From assembly GCA_026415395.1 (NCBI GenBank), contig JAOAHD010000007.1, forward strand, positions 919,972 through 983,971: a stretch of 64,000 bases of DNA, given 5' to 3'. Every line of letters starts with the position of its first letter. Position 1 is the first letter of the stretch. The notes under the pieces are model-generated. The model made no database searches. It worked only from the letters and a program-made list of their open reading frames with translations, and was not told where the DNA came from. Made by a program: the position numbers and the translations under genes. This document shows, piece by piece, positions 56,194-64,000 of the stretch. This DNA comes from Candidatus Binatia bacterium (GTDB lineage: Bacteria > Desulfobacterota > Binatia > HRBIN30).

Positions 56194-57254
56194 TGGAATC
56201 GCAAGCGCCCGATGCGGCGTCGTTCAGCCCGGCGGGCATAGCGGCTGCCGCCAAACCACCCGAGCATGAAACCGACCGACCCTAGGAGCACGGCGAGCGG
56301 CGTCACCACGTGGTTATCTGCACTTGCGGCTGGGGAACCGGTGCCCCCTGCGTTACCTCCACCATCTTGGTGCATGAGCTCGGTGCCTGCGTTACGCTGC
56401 TCGATCAGCGCGCGCAAACGCAGGAGCTCTTCGCGGAGTTCCTGCGGGCAAGTTGCCAGGGAAGATGAGGGGTTTTGCTGTCGGCAAGCGGCTAATTGCT
56501 GGCGGGTGGCCAGCAACTCTGCCTCTAATTCGCTGAGTTGCTGCAATGCTTCGCCGATTACCGTTGGAGTAGCAGTTTCTCGTCTGGTTGCCTGTGTAGC
56601 GGGAGCAGTTGGCGTGATGTTGCCGACCGCTGGAGAGGTTACGGTAGGCGAAGGGGTTCGTGTGGGCGGAGCCGTGCGGGTCAAACTCGGGGAACGGGTG
56701 GGCGTGATGGTGCGTGTTGCAGTGAGGGTGCGCGTTGGAAACGGGGTGCGTGTCGCACGCGGCGTGCGCGTTGGCGGTGGCGTGCGGGTGGGGACAGGGG
56801 TCGGCATGATCGTCGCGACCTCCGAACGCACGCCTTGGTGCCAAGGCGTGGGTGGAAGATCCGACATTCCTGCGGGTTGGTCCCGCGGCGTCACGGTCGC
56901 CAGGCCGGGATGGGGCGCCTCCGGGAAAGAAAGAAAACGCGTGTGGATAAAGCCCACTTGGCCGCTCGCAGTGATAATTTGCGCCCAGTCGTCGCGTACC
57001 TCTTGCACTTCAACTGTGCTCCCGCTGGGGATCCGCGCAAATGGCGGAAATTGGTTTCCCGGTCCTCGCCGAATGAACACCCACTCGGTTCCGGTCACAA
57101 TTGCTGTGCGCGCTTGAGCAGGGTTCGCACCGGCGTGCAGAGAAGCGAGAGCGGCAAGGCACCACAGTATCAGGGAAACAAGGTGACGCTGGATCCGCTG
57201 GGTCCATCGCTCCGATCGTGCCTGGTTGGTCATCCGTGGGCTCGGTTGTGACAT
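56190..57254 (-). CDS. SH3 and anchor-domain protein with (PTRTPx)n linker
   Basis: About 354 residues. A signal segment is followed by a bacterial SH3 domain (TEWVFIRRGPGNQFPPFAR, DWAQIITASGQVGFIHTRFL). A Thr/Arg/Pro linker of about 60 residues, a coiled coil (LQQLSELEAELLATRQQLA), one C-terminal membrane segment (PLAVLLGSVGFMLGWFGG) and a basic tail come next. This layout matches YgiM-like SH3/anchor proteins of the inner membrane facing the periplasm, with an unusual linker insert. The start is uncertain; ATGs at 57254 and 57233 and a GTG at 57266 are all poor. It overlaps plsY. Confidence 0.75.
   Translation of the reverse strand: MSQPSPRMTNQARSERWTQRIQRHLVSLILWCLAALASLHAGANPAQARTAIVTGTEWVFIRRGPGNQFPPFARIPSGSTVEVQEVRDDWAQIITASGQVGFIHTRFLSFPEAPHPGLATVTPRDQPAGMSDLPPTPWHQGVRSEVATIMPTPVPTRTPPPTRTPRATRTPFPTRTLTATRTITPTRSPSLTRTAPPTRTPSPTVTSPAVGNITPTAPATQATRRETATPTVIGEALQQLSELEAELLATRQQLAACRQQNPSSSLATCPQELREELLRLRALIEQRNAGTELMHQDGGGNAGGTGSPAASADNHVVTPLAVLLGSVGFMLGWFGGSRYARRAERRRIGRLRFQ
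56646..56789 (-). repeat. 18-bp coding minisatellite, eight units
   Basis: The linker has the Thr-Arg pair at exactly six-residue intervals for eight units (Thr-Arg-Thr-Pro-x-Pro type), which is eight diverged 18-bp tandem units in the DNA. It lies inside the SH3/anchor gene and should be prone to copy-number change. Confidence 0.85.
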
Positions 57255-57277
57255 CAGAAGAGACACTATCTGTAGAA

Positions 57278-57354
57278 TGGTCGGGGTGACTGGACTTGAA
57301 CCAGCGACCTCACGGTCCCGAACCGTGCGCTCTACCAGTCTGAGCTACACCCCG
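57278..57354 (-). tRNA. tRNA-Pro (anticodon CGG)
   Basis: 77 nt with encoded CCA. The acceptor stem CGGGGTG pairs with CACCCCG, the D arm is GCTC/GAGC, the anticodon stem CACGG/CCGTG carries loop TTCGGGA (anticodon CGG), and the T arm GCTGG/CCAGT holds TTCAAGT. All lengths fit exactly. Confidence 0.97.
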
Positions 57355-57395
57355 TTGCAGCGCGATGTTGAACCGGCGAACAGGAACGACGGGCG

Positions 57396-57423
57396 CTCAT
57401 AACATAGGGGTGAGAATTTGCAA
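57396..57423 (-). promoter_or_regulatory. Possible promoter of tRNA-Pro
   Basis: On the minus strand TTGCAA (57418-57423) and TATGAG (57396-57401) are separated by 16 bases, each 4 of 6 to consensus. The -10 box is about 41 nt from the tRNA start. A weak but well-placed match. Confidence 0.3.
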
Positions 57424-57701
57424 CGAGTCGGCAAAGGGCAGATGTGACCGAACTGGCTACGGTCGCCGTGCTCTTGGTCTCCCTCGTGCTGGTGAAGGGG
57501 CACTCGTTAGGCGTGAGCGATCAGAGGACAGTGGAGGCGCCACTCTACGCAACCCCAGGCAAGCGATGGAGCAACGATTTGTTTAGAGAGACGCGGCAGG
57601 CCGGCGAGTTCCGTATTGGCGAGCCAATGTTTTGCGTGAGCCACTCCCGCTGCCGCGTGGAACGAGACACGTCTGACTCGTCATGGTCTAGGCATTGCCC
57701 C
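57424..57701. other. 278-bp gap with no recognisable gene
   Basis: Between the tRNA promoter region and the end of rpe. Short plus-strand frames have no motif or good start. I see no repeat or RNA structure. Confidence 0.45.
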
Positions 57702-58379
57702 CTAGGAAGTTCTCTTGGCCTGAGCCTCTTCAGCCCGCCTCCGCATTTCGGCAATCGTCGCTGAGTAGTCGGGCGTTCCGAAAATGCCGGAGCCAGATAC
57801 CAATACATCCGCTCCTACTTCCGCTACGGCCGCCGCGTTGTGCGCTTTGACTCCGCCGTCAACTTCAATGAGGAACGACAAACCGTGGCGAGCGCGAAAC
57901 TCGGCTGCCGCACGAATTTTGTCCAACGCCTGCGGAATGAACTGCTGTGCGGCAAAGCCCGGATGAACGCTCATGATGAGGAGCATATCGACAATGGGCA
58001 ACACTGGGAAAGCTCGCTGCAAGGGAGTTTCCGGGTTGACCACGACCGCCGGGTGCTTCCCGAGCGCCCGGATGTGCTCGACGAGTGCCCGGGTGTCGTG
58101 CGCCACTTCCACGTGCACCGAAATGTAGTCGCTCCCGGCCTCGGCGAACGCATCCAGAAAGCGCTCGGGATGCTCGATCATGAGGTGCGTGTCCAGTGGA
58201 AGCGGTGTGTGGCGGCGTACAGCCCGAACCACGTCTGGCCCGATGGTCAGGTTGGGCACAAAGTGGCCGTCCATCACGTCAAGATGAATCCAATCAGCAC
58301 CGGCACGGGTGACCGCCTCCACTTCCTCGCCTAGGCGAGCAAAGTCAGCCGAAAGAATCGAAGCGGCAATGCGAATCAC
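57702..58379 (-). CDS. rpe: Ribulose-phosphate 3-epimerase
   Basis: 225 residues, TIM barrel. Motifs: ASILSADFARLGEEVEAV, WIHLDVMDGHFVPNLTIGP (metal and substrate ligands), LIMSVHPGFAAQQFIPQAL and EVDGGVKAHNAAAV. It interconverts ribulose- and xylulose-5-phosphate in the pentose phosphate pathway. Its ATG overlaps the rsmB stop (ATGA), so it is the last gene of the def-fmt-rsmB-rpe array. Confidence 0.97.
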   Translation of the reverse strand: MIRIAASILSADFARLGEEVEAVTRAGADWIHLDVMDGHFVPNLTIGPDVVRAVRRHTPLPLDTHLMIEHPERFLDAFAEAGSDYISVHVEVAHDTRALVEHIRALGKHPAVVVNPETPLQRAFPVLPIVDMLLIMSVHPGFAAQQFIPQALDKIRAAAEFRARHGLSFLIEVDGGVKAHNAAAVAEVGADVLVSGSGIFGTPDYSATIAEMRRRAEEAQAKRTS

Positions 58380-59764
58380 GGCGCGACGTTACCCTCGTCG
58401 TGGCGGCGCTGCAACCGCACAGCAAAAAAGCCATCGACATCGTGTCGATGCGGCATGGTGCGAAAGAAACCTTGCGAATCGACGAGTGCCTGGATTGAGG
58501 GCGGGAGCTGCTCGGGAATGCGGGAGAGGGCGAAATCCCGTCGCTCCGCCAGGAAGTGCGCGATTACCTCTTCATTTTCTTCCCGGAGCAGCGTACAGGT
58601 CGCATAAACAAGAAGACCTCCAGGCCGGGTCCAACGGGCGGCTTGCTGCAAGAGCTCTCGTTGCAGTTGCGCCAATTCTCGTACCGACTCCGAAGTGCGC
58701 CGCCAGCGGATTTCTGGATGCTCCCGTAAGGTGCCAAGCCCCGAGCAGGGGGCATCGAGCAATACGCGATCAAATCGCTGCTGTGCTTGGGGTTCCCAAA
58801 GCCGCGCGTCGGCCAGGTAGGGTTCGACGATGCCGATGCCTAAACGGCTGCATTCTTGCTGCACTCGCTCGATGCCCGGGCGGCTCGCGTCTACCGCGAC
58901 GACGATGCCTTGATTGCTCATCAGCTCGGCCAGGTGTGTTGCCTTCCCTCCGGGTGCCGCGCACAGGTCCAACACGAGCTCGCCTGGCTGCGGTGCGACT
59001 AAGTAGCTGACCAGTTGTGCGGCCTCGCTTTGCACCGAGTACACGCCTTGCTCGAAGAGGGGATGGTGCAACGGGTCGAAGCCGCGCACCAGCACCGCAT
59101 CCGGGGAGTAATTCCCCGGCTCCGCCTCTAGACCCTGAGCCCGGAACTCCCGCAGAAGATGCTCTCGTGTTCCCCGCAGCCGGTTTACCCGCAGGGCGGT
59201 GGGGGACACCTGGTTGTTTGCCTCCAACAGGAGCTCCGTTTCTATCTCGTCGTACTGGCTTAACCAGGCTTCGACGAGCCAGCGTGGATGCGAGTAGCGG
59301 ACGCTGAGGTAGGCGGCGAGATCACGCTCTCGCTCTGGCAATGGAACATCTTTCCATCCTCGAGCGGCACGGCGGAGCACAGCGTTGACGAGCGGCACGG
59401 CGGCGCCGTGTTTGTGAGTTTTCGCCAAATCCACCGCGGTATCGACCGCGGCAAACGGCGGAACCTTGTCGAGAAAGCAGATTTGAAAGAGCGCAAGACG
59501 CAGCAGGACGCGAATTGGCGGATCCAATTTTTCCAGCGGCTGATGGCAAAACTGCTGAAGCAAGTAGTCGAGATACAACTGCCACGCGAGGGTCCCGTAC
59601 ACGAGGCGAACCGCGAGTGCGCGGTCTTTGGCGGTGAGTGACGCTGCCGAGAGGGTTCGCCCCAGGACGGCGTCGGCGTGAGCACCCGTTTCAACGCGTT
59701 GGAGCACGCGCCAGGCGAGTAGCCGTGGGTTTGTGTTCGTGGGCGCCCTTTGCTCCCCGCTCAT
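58376..59764 (-). CDS. rsmB: 16S rRNA (cytosine-967 C5)-methyltransferase
   Basis: 462 residues. An N-terminal NusB-like helical domain (NPRLLAWRVLQRVETGAHAD) precedes the methyltransferase core. The SAM motif is VLDLCAAPGGKATHLAELM, and the two catalytic cysteines are in DAPCSGLGTLREHPEIRW and YATCTLLREENEEV. It methylates C967 of 16S rRNA. Standard place between fmt and rpe. Confidence 0.96.
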   Translation of the reverse strand: MSGEQRAPTNTNPRLLAWRVLQRVETGAHADAVLGRTLSAASLTAKDRALAVRLVYGTLAWQLYLDYLLQQFCHQPLEKLDPPIRVLLRLALFQICFLDKVPPFAAVDTAVDLAKTHKHGAAVPLVNAVLRRAARGWKDVPLPERERDLAAYLSVRYSHPRWLVEAWLSQYDEIETELLLEANNQVSPTALRVNRLRGTREHLLREFRAQGLEAEPGNYSPDAVLVRGFDPLHHPLFEQGVYSVQSEAAQLVSYLVAPQPGELVLDLCAAPGGKATHLAELMSNQGIVVAVDASRPGIERVQQECSRLGIGIVEPYLADARLWEPQAQQRFDRVLLDAPCSGLGTLREHPEIRWRRTSESVRELAQLQRELLQQAARWTRPGGLLVYATCTLLREENEEVIAHFLAERRDFALSRIPEQLPPSIQALVDSQGFFRTMPHRHDVDGFFAVRLQRRHDEGNVAP

Positions 59765-59773
59765 GGAGGCCCT

Positions 59774-60772
59774 TTAGGCCAAGCGATGCCCCGGTTGCCA
59801 GCGCAAACCGCGGGCAACTTCGCTGCCCTTGCCCTGGCGACGTCCTTCAACCTGGATTTCGACGAGCTCCAGGACCCCATCCCCACAGGCAACTTCGAGT
59901 CGTGGGTCTACACGTACGATCGTGCCGGGATCGAGCCGAAGCTGTTCCTCGCTGCTCTGGACCCGTGCCCGGTAGACCTTCACGCGCCGACCCTTCCATA
60001 AGAAGTATGCTCCGGGGGATGGGCTAAGTCCCCGAACTAATTGGGCGATCTCCGCCGCTGGTTTCTGCCAATCGATCTTCCCTAAGTCGGAGCGGATCAA
60101 AGGGGCAAAAGAAACCTGCGCCGCATCCTGGAGACGAGGTTGGAGCACGCCCTTATGCCAGGCGTGCAGGGCTTCGAGCAAGCACGCGGCGCCAAGATGA
60201 GCAAGTCGCTTCTGCAACTCGCCATAAGTTTCCTCCGAGGCGATGCTCACGCGCCGCTGCAAAAGGATCGGCCCGGCGTCCATTTCCTCGGTCATCAACA
60301 TGATCGTGATGCCGCTTTCGCTCTCCCCGCGAATGAGCGCCCACTGAATGGGTGCAGCGCCACGGTAGCGGGGTAGCAGGGACGCGTGCACGTTGATACA
60401 TCCATGAGGTGGAATCTCAAGGATCTCACGCGGGAGGATCTTGCCGTACGCAACGACGACAATGACGTCGGGTTGCCAGCCACGGAGCACGCGAAGGAAC
60501 TCTGCGTTCCCGCGCACCTTTTCTGGCTGCACCACTGGGATCCCGGTGTTCTCCGCAAAGCTCTTCACAGGGGGAGGCGTAAGGTGGCGCCCCCGGCCGG
60601 CCGGTTTGTCGGGCTGAGTAACCACACCGACAACATGTTCTCCGGCGTTGACGAGGGCTTGGAGCGAGGGAACCGCAAACTCGGGCGTACCGAAAAATAC
60701 AATGCGCCATCCAGTGGGTTGCCCGACCTTCTGGTCGGCCGCCTGGTCAGTAGGAGAAGATAGATGACTCAC
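59774..60772 (-). CDS. fmt: Methionyl-tRNA formyltransferase
   Basis: 332 residues. The N-terminal core has RIVFFGTPEFAVPSLQALV and NVHASLLPRYRGAAPIQWAL (catalytic Asn/His and SLLP loop), then MDAGPILLQRRVSI. A C-terminal OB-like domain follows. It formylates initiator Met-tRNA. The start overlaps the def stop (ATGA). The N-terminal 20 residues are poorly conserved, so a later start is possible. Confidence 0.96.
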   Translation of the reverse strand: MSHLSSPTDQAADQKVGQPTGWRIVFFGTPEFAVPSLQALVNAGEHVVGVVTQPDKPAGRGRHLTPPPVKSFAENTGIPVVQPEKVRGNAEFLRVLRGWQPDVIVVVAYGKILPREILEIPPHGCINVHASLLPRYRGAAPIQWALIRGESESGITIMLMTEEMDAGPILLQRRVSIASEETYGELQKRLAHLGAACLLEALHAWHKGVLQPRLQDAAQVSFAPLIRSDLGKIDWQKPAAEIAQLVRGLSPSPGAYFLWKGRRVKVYRARVQSSEEQLRLDPGTIVRVDPRLEVACGDGVLELVEIQVEGRRQGKGSEVARGLRWQPGHRLA

Positions 60773-61311
60773 AGCCCGCTCGAGCCGGCCACAACGTCCT
60801 CAGGGAGGCCCTCACGCATCCACTTCCTGAGGCGGCGCCGGTAGAGATCACGCTTGAGGCTGCTGATGCGGTCGATAAAGAGTTTACCGTCCAGGTGGTC
60901 GATTTCGTGCTGCAGGGCCACCGCAAACAAACCTTCTGCCTCGATTTCGATTTCCTTTTCTTCCGGCGTCCAGGCGCGCACGAGTACCTTCGCAGCGCGC
61001 CGCACCTCGGCGGTGTAACCGATCACGCTCAAGCAGCCCTCTTCGAACACGATGGAGCCCTCGCGTGCGGCGATTTGTGGATTGATGAGTTTGATCAGCC
61101 CCACTCCGTGTTGTTCCTTGTCGACGTCGAGCACGATCACCCGTTCGCTCACCCCAACTTGGGGCGCGGCCAGTCCGATGCCCGGTGCATGGTACATGGT
61201 CTCGACCATGTCGTTGAGTAATTCCTGCACCCGCCCATCGATGTTTTGTACGGGTAGCGACGTGCGTTTGAGGGTCGGATCGGGGTACTTCAGAATCGGT
61301 CGCAAAGCCAT
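60769..61311 (-). CDS. def: Peptide deformylase
   Basis: 180 residues. The three motifs are intact: GIGLAAPQVG, EEGCLSV and LQHEIDHLDGKLF. It removes the formyl group from nascent proteins using Fe2+ or a similar metal. The first gene of the tight def-fmt-rsmB-rpe set. A 273-bp gap upstream separates it from the CARF-deaminase gene; I found no clear promoter there. Confidence 0.97.
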   Translation of the reverse strand: MALRPILKYPDPTLKRTSLPVQNIDGRVQELLNDMVETMYHAPGIGLAAPQVGVSERVIVLDVDKEQHGVGLIKLINPQIAAREGSIVFEEGCLSVIGYTAEVRRAAKVLVRAWTPEEKEIEIEAEGLFAVALQHEIDHLDGKLFIDRISSLKRDLYRRRLRKWMREGLPEDVVAGSSGL

Positions 61312-61584
61312 AACGCGACAAACGTAAGGAAGTGTGTGCTATACGCGCAAGTGCCGCTTTGGCCTGAGGCGGGGCCGGTAGCGCTGCACCTGGCGCGGAA
61401 GATTGTTTTAAATCCAGTCCGTGGTGCCGTGGCGTGAGCGCACACAGTTCGCACAGGCGCACGTTGATGTGGCGGAAGTTGTGTTGAGTTTTGCGCACGA
61501 GTGCCGAGAAAGGCTTCTTCGAGCAATGGGGAGCAGTGGGGAGCGCCTGCCCGGGTGCGCAGAGCCCACGGGACTCGCTCTCCA

Positions 61585-63726
61585 CTATGCGAGCGTGCCG
61601 TCTGTCCCTTGCAGCAGCTGGGTGACTTTCTCGACGACCTCCGCATCGTAGCGGCGAAGCAAGCTCGAGCGTTCGGCCGCCGGCAGGAAGGCATGTTCGA
61701 AACCTGCCCGCACGAGAGCAAGTAACTGCCACACGTTTAAGCCACCGCACATCCTTGCCGCGCGCAGGTACTCGTCGGCTAAACTTGTCCGGCTAATGCC
61801 TGGGTTGTCGGTGCATAGGACGACATCGAGACCGAGGTCCTGCAGGTAGCTCCTCAGTGGGTACTCGGGACGGTTCCAGGTGGTGTCCACCTCCGGGTCG
61901 TAGTAGCCGACCACCTCGACATTACTCGTGGGGCAAAGCTCGATGGCGATTCCGCGATCGCGCAGTCGTTGCGCCAGTTCGGGATGCTCGTGCAGGGTGA
62001 GGCCATGGCCAACCCGCTCCGCGTGCAAACGATAAACAGCTTGCCAAATGTTGTGCGCACTTTCCCCTTCGCCAGCATGGATGGTCAGGGGTAGACACTC
62101 CCGGAACACGGGGTTCAACAGCCGCGCAAGTTCGCCGAAGCGCGGGGCGGTGCTTTCGTCGCCGGCAATGTCGACACCGACGATGAGATGCTGATGGGAG
62201 CGGCGAGCCCGGATAATAGCTTTAATGTCGGCGAGGCTGAGCTCTCGGCGCCGGTCGAGTACGATCAACAAGCGGATGTCTAGCCCGGGATCTTCCTGCT
62301 GCGCTTCCCGCAGCGCGTCGTCGAACACGAGTAAAAAGCGACCGATGTTCCCCTCGCCGGTGTGGTCGCACAAATACTTGTGGGGGCTACAGCGAAGCTC
62401 ACAGTAGCATACTCCGTCGCGCCGGAGCCGTGTATAGGTTTGGCGTACGTACTCGCGCACTGCCGGTTCGGATTGGAGGAGGGCGGATCCGGAGAGTTCC
62501 CCTGGGATTTCGTAGGCGCGAAAACCCAGCCCTGCTCGCAAGCCAACCCGCGGCTCCGTTGTTCGATAGAGGCGTTCAACGAGTTCGCCTTCGCTCAAGT
62601 TGCAGAGGATGGCTGTGGCGGCGTTGAGGCGGTCGCGACCACGGCCTAGCAAGTTCGGCCAATTCGCAGGCCATTCTTTTTCTCGGTACCAAACCTTCAC
62701 GCGCTCGAGCGCACGTTGGCGCTCCCGCTGGGACAGAAGGTCCCACACCACGCGGGCAACTTCCCGCTGCTGCGCAACGTCGAGCACCCCACCTAGGTGG
62801 CAATGGAGGTCAGCCTTCGGTAGCGCTGTGAGCCACGTGCGGAGCTGTGGGCCGACCGTGTGCCGGCGCAGGGCTTCGATGTGCCGGGGGGAAAGGCGGT
62901 ACAGTCCGTACCAGTTTGGTCGCGGTTCTTGCTCGAGCAAGTGTTTGAGGTGGCCCACGTAAATCCGCGGGCGCGCACGCTCGCGCGCACGCCAAACGTC
63001 CACCAGAGACGGCGCACGATGCTCCCAGAGGATCGTTATGGCGGTCGTGCTGCTGCTGGGAAGAGCTTCTCCTTCGATGGGGAACTCTTCCGGATCGAGG
63101 AGAGGAAATTCCGCGGTTTGCACGTCGAGCAAATCAGAGCGTTCGAGCGGACCGAAAAAAACTGGCTCGAGGCTGTTGGCGAGTTCGGGTTTCAACGGCG
63201 CGGTGAACAGGTCCGGAGTCGGTCTCCGCAGCGGTTCAGGGAGATTACGGTCGATGACGTGCACGCAAGCCCGTGCACCAAAGACGCTTCCCGCCCACTG
63301 CAAGTCGGCACTCATCGTTTTGCGCCCCCCAGCCACGCTCAAGACCAGCGCTTGGTGTTGGCCGTTGTGAGCAGCGTGAAACGTGAGGCGAAAGAGAAGC
63401 TCTCGCATTTCGTCGCATTCCTCGGTCGACCCTAAGTCGTGAGTGCGCCGCGCAACCCAGATCTTCAGAGGTGGAGCATCGGTGATTTGGTTCCAACAGG
63501 CGAGCAAAGCTTGACGTTGCTCTTCTGTGCCACCGGTGGTGGCGACCCAAACCTCATCGGGGGGAGCAATGCCGCGACTGAGGGTTTCTTGCCGAAAGCG
63601 CTCTCTTCGCTCGTGGTGGCGGAACAAATCCAGGATGTCGGGAGCCACCACCGCATACACCTCGGGTACAACCGCCCACGACGCGCCCAACGTACAGAGC
63701 AAAATGGAACGAGGCCTGTCTCCCAC
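61585..63726 (-). CDS. cad1: CARF domain-adenosine deaminase fusion (Cad1-like)
   Basis: 713 residues. N-terminal CARF domain (about residues 8-165): ILLCTLGASWAVVPEVY, then LVLSVAGGRKTMSADL, the NE0113/Csx-type signature for cyclic-oligoadenylate sensors. After a linker of about 130 residues comes adenosine deaminase: KADLHCHLGG (zinc H308, H310), IVGVDIAGDE, TIHAGEGESAHN (H550, E553), RVGHGLTLHEH (H574), ELCPTSNVEV and VLCTDNPGIS (zinc D640; N641 replaces the common second Asp). All zinc ligands are present. Published Cad1 proteins deaminate ATP to ITP when cyclic oligoadenylate binds; activity here is inferred. I choose the GTG at 63726, four bases after GGGAGG, over an ATG at 63780. Confidence 0.87.
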   Translation of the reverse strand: MGDRPRSILLCTLGASWAVVPEVYAVVAPDILDLFRHHERRERFRQETLSRGIAPPDEVWVATTGGTEEQRQALLACWNQITDAPPLKIWVARRTHDLGSTEECDEMRELLFRLTFHAAHNGQHQALVLSVAGGRKTMSADLQWAGSVFGARACVHVIDRNLPEPLRRPTPDLFTAPLKPELANSLEPVFFGPLERSDLLDVQTAEFPLLDPEEFPIEGEALPSSSTTAITILWEHRAPSLVDVWRARERARPRIYVGHLKHLLEQEPRPNWYGLYRLSPRHIEALRRHTVGPQLRTWLTALPKADLHCHLGGVLDVAQQREVARVVWDLLSQRERQRALERVKVWYREKEWPANWPNLLGRGRDRLNAATAILCNLSEGELVERLYRTTEPRVGLRAGLGFRAYEIPGELSGSALLQSEPAVREYVRQTYTRLRRDGVCYCELRCSPHKYLCDHTGEGNIGRFLLVFDDALREAQQEDPGLDIRLLIVLDRRRELSLADIKAIIRARRSHQHLIVGVDIAGDESTAPRFGELARLLNPVFRECLPLTIHAGEGESAHNIWQAVYRLHAERVGHGLTLHEHPELAQRLRDRGIAIELCPTSNVEVVGYYDPEVDTTWNRPEYPLRSYLQDLGLDVVLCTDNPGISRTSLADEYLRAARMCGGLNVWQLLALVRAGFEHAFLPAAERSSLLRRYDAEVVEKVTQLLQGTDGTLA

Positions 63727-63921
63727 GGAACCTCCCTTCGTTGCCAATGAACTGCCGCGTTGCGGTAGTGTTTCACGCATGAGGCGCGAATTCTACTGCG
63801 ACCGATGGTTGGCAATGTTGCACTTTGCGCCGCTGAAGGGTCCGCGGGCTAGCGCCGAGGAGTCGGGGCCTTCAACATGGACTGCGCCCTGGTCGTCGAG
63901 CGGAGGTAGGGCCCGCGTTGG

Positions 63922-64000
63922 TCACAGTAAGGACTGGGGGTCGACATCGAGAACGATCCTCACATGTGCCTTTTGGGACAAGCGTTCCCGTACCAGGGTC
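63922..64000 (-). CDS. priA: Primosomal protein N' (PriA), C-terminal end only
   Basis: Partial; the gene enters from beyond the right edge. Its last 25 codons read ...AHVRIVLDVDPQSLL then stop, matching the conserved PriA C terminus (typically IDVDPQSLL or a close variant). PriA is the replication restart helicase. Its normal neighbour is def; here the CARF-deaminase gene lies between them. The call rests on a short piece. Confidence 0.75.
   Translation of the reverse strand, partial: TLVRERLSQKAHVRIVLDVDPQSLL

Noticed and set aside
57289-57430. Possible small protein over the tRNA-Pro gene
   Set aside because: The translation is the well-known spurious product of a tRNA antisense strand. 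The tRNA structure is complete.
61585-63726. Identification as RdrB of the RADAR system or as an ordinary adenosine deaminase
   Set aside because: RdrB lacks a CARF domain and pairs with an RdrA ATPase, absent here. Ordinary adenosine deaminases lack the 160-residue N-terminal AGGRKTM domain.

Overview
The window is GC-rich chromosomal DNA from a free-living Gram-negative heterotroph. It encodes about 52 proteins and one tRNA, with no rRNA, prophage, insertion sequence or CRISPR array. The Gram-negative call rests on the AmgK/MurU peptidoglycan-recycling pair and on many secreted or periplasmic proteins with signal peptides. Several traits fit a deltaproteobacterial-type lineage (Myxococcota, Desulfobacterota or Binatota-like): a membrane Fe-S oxidoreductase next to electron-transfer flavoprotein genes, acyl-CoA enzymes, a kinase fused to a STAND ATPase, and an activator with an altered GAFTGA loop. 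I cannot fix the phylum from this sequence.

Layout: 0.3-2.6 kb, two tandem secreted paralogues of unknown function. 2.7-9.3 kb, arginine decarboxylase facing a two-gene acyl-CoA carboxylase operon. 9.7-15.2 kb, a DUF192 protein, a membrane Fe-S oxidoreductase, etfAB and an IclR regulator; together these suggest passage of acyl-CoA dehydrogenase electrons to quinone. 15.3-17.1 kb, a dienelactone hydrolase-like enzyme and a formyltransferase. 17.1-27.2 kb, the least ordinary block: a secreted protein with two twin-Cx3C modules, a sigma-54-type activator with a degenerate GAFTGA loop, a 1241-residue kinase/STAND protein coupled to it, two unknown genes and a secreted subtilase. 27.3-32.7 kb, folD-gcvT-gcvH-gcvPA-gcvPB, a one-carbon/glycine cleavage operon. 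32.9-46.9 kb, mixed metabolism: alanine dehydrogenase, a GT39 transferase, SDR, USP, CaiB-type CoA transferase, TrmJ, M48 protease, thiolase, patatin and amgK-murU. 47.2-52.1 kb, ileS-lspA and an aldehyde dehydrogenase. 52.2-55.4 kb, amt-glnK-glnA behind a possible sigma-54 promoter. 55.6-57.4 kb, plsY, an SH3/anchor protein and tRNA-Pro. 57.7-64 kb, a priA-[CARF-adenosine deaminase]-def-fmt-rsmB-rpe array.

The most striking gene lies at 61.6-63.7 kb. It encodes a 713-residue fusion of an N-terminal CARF domain (NE0113/Csx type, with the AGGRKTM signature) to a C-terminal adenosine deaminase. This is the architecture of Cad1, the type III CRISPR effector described as turning ATP into ITP after sensing cyclic oligoadenylate. 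Here it sits between priA and def in a housekeeping array, with no cas gene or CRISPR repeat in the window. The kinase/activator block and the twin-Cx3C protein are the next most interesting items.
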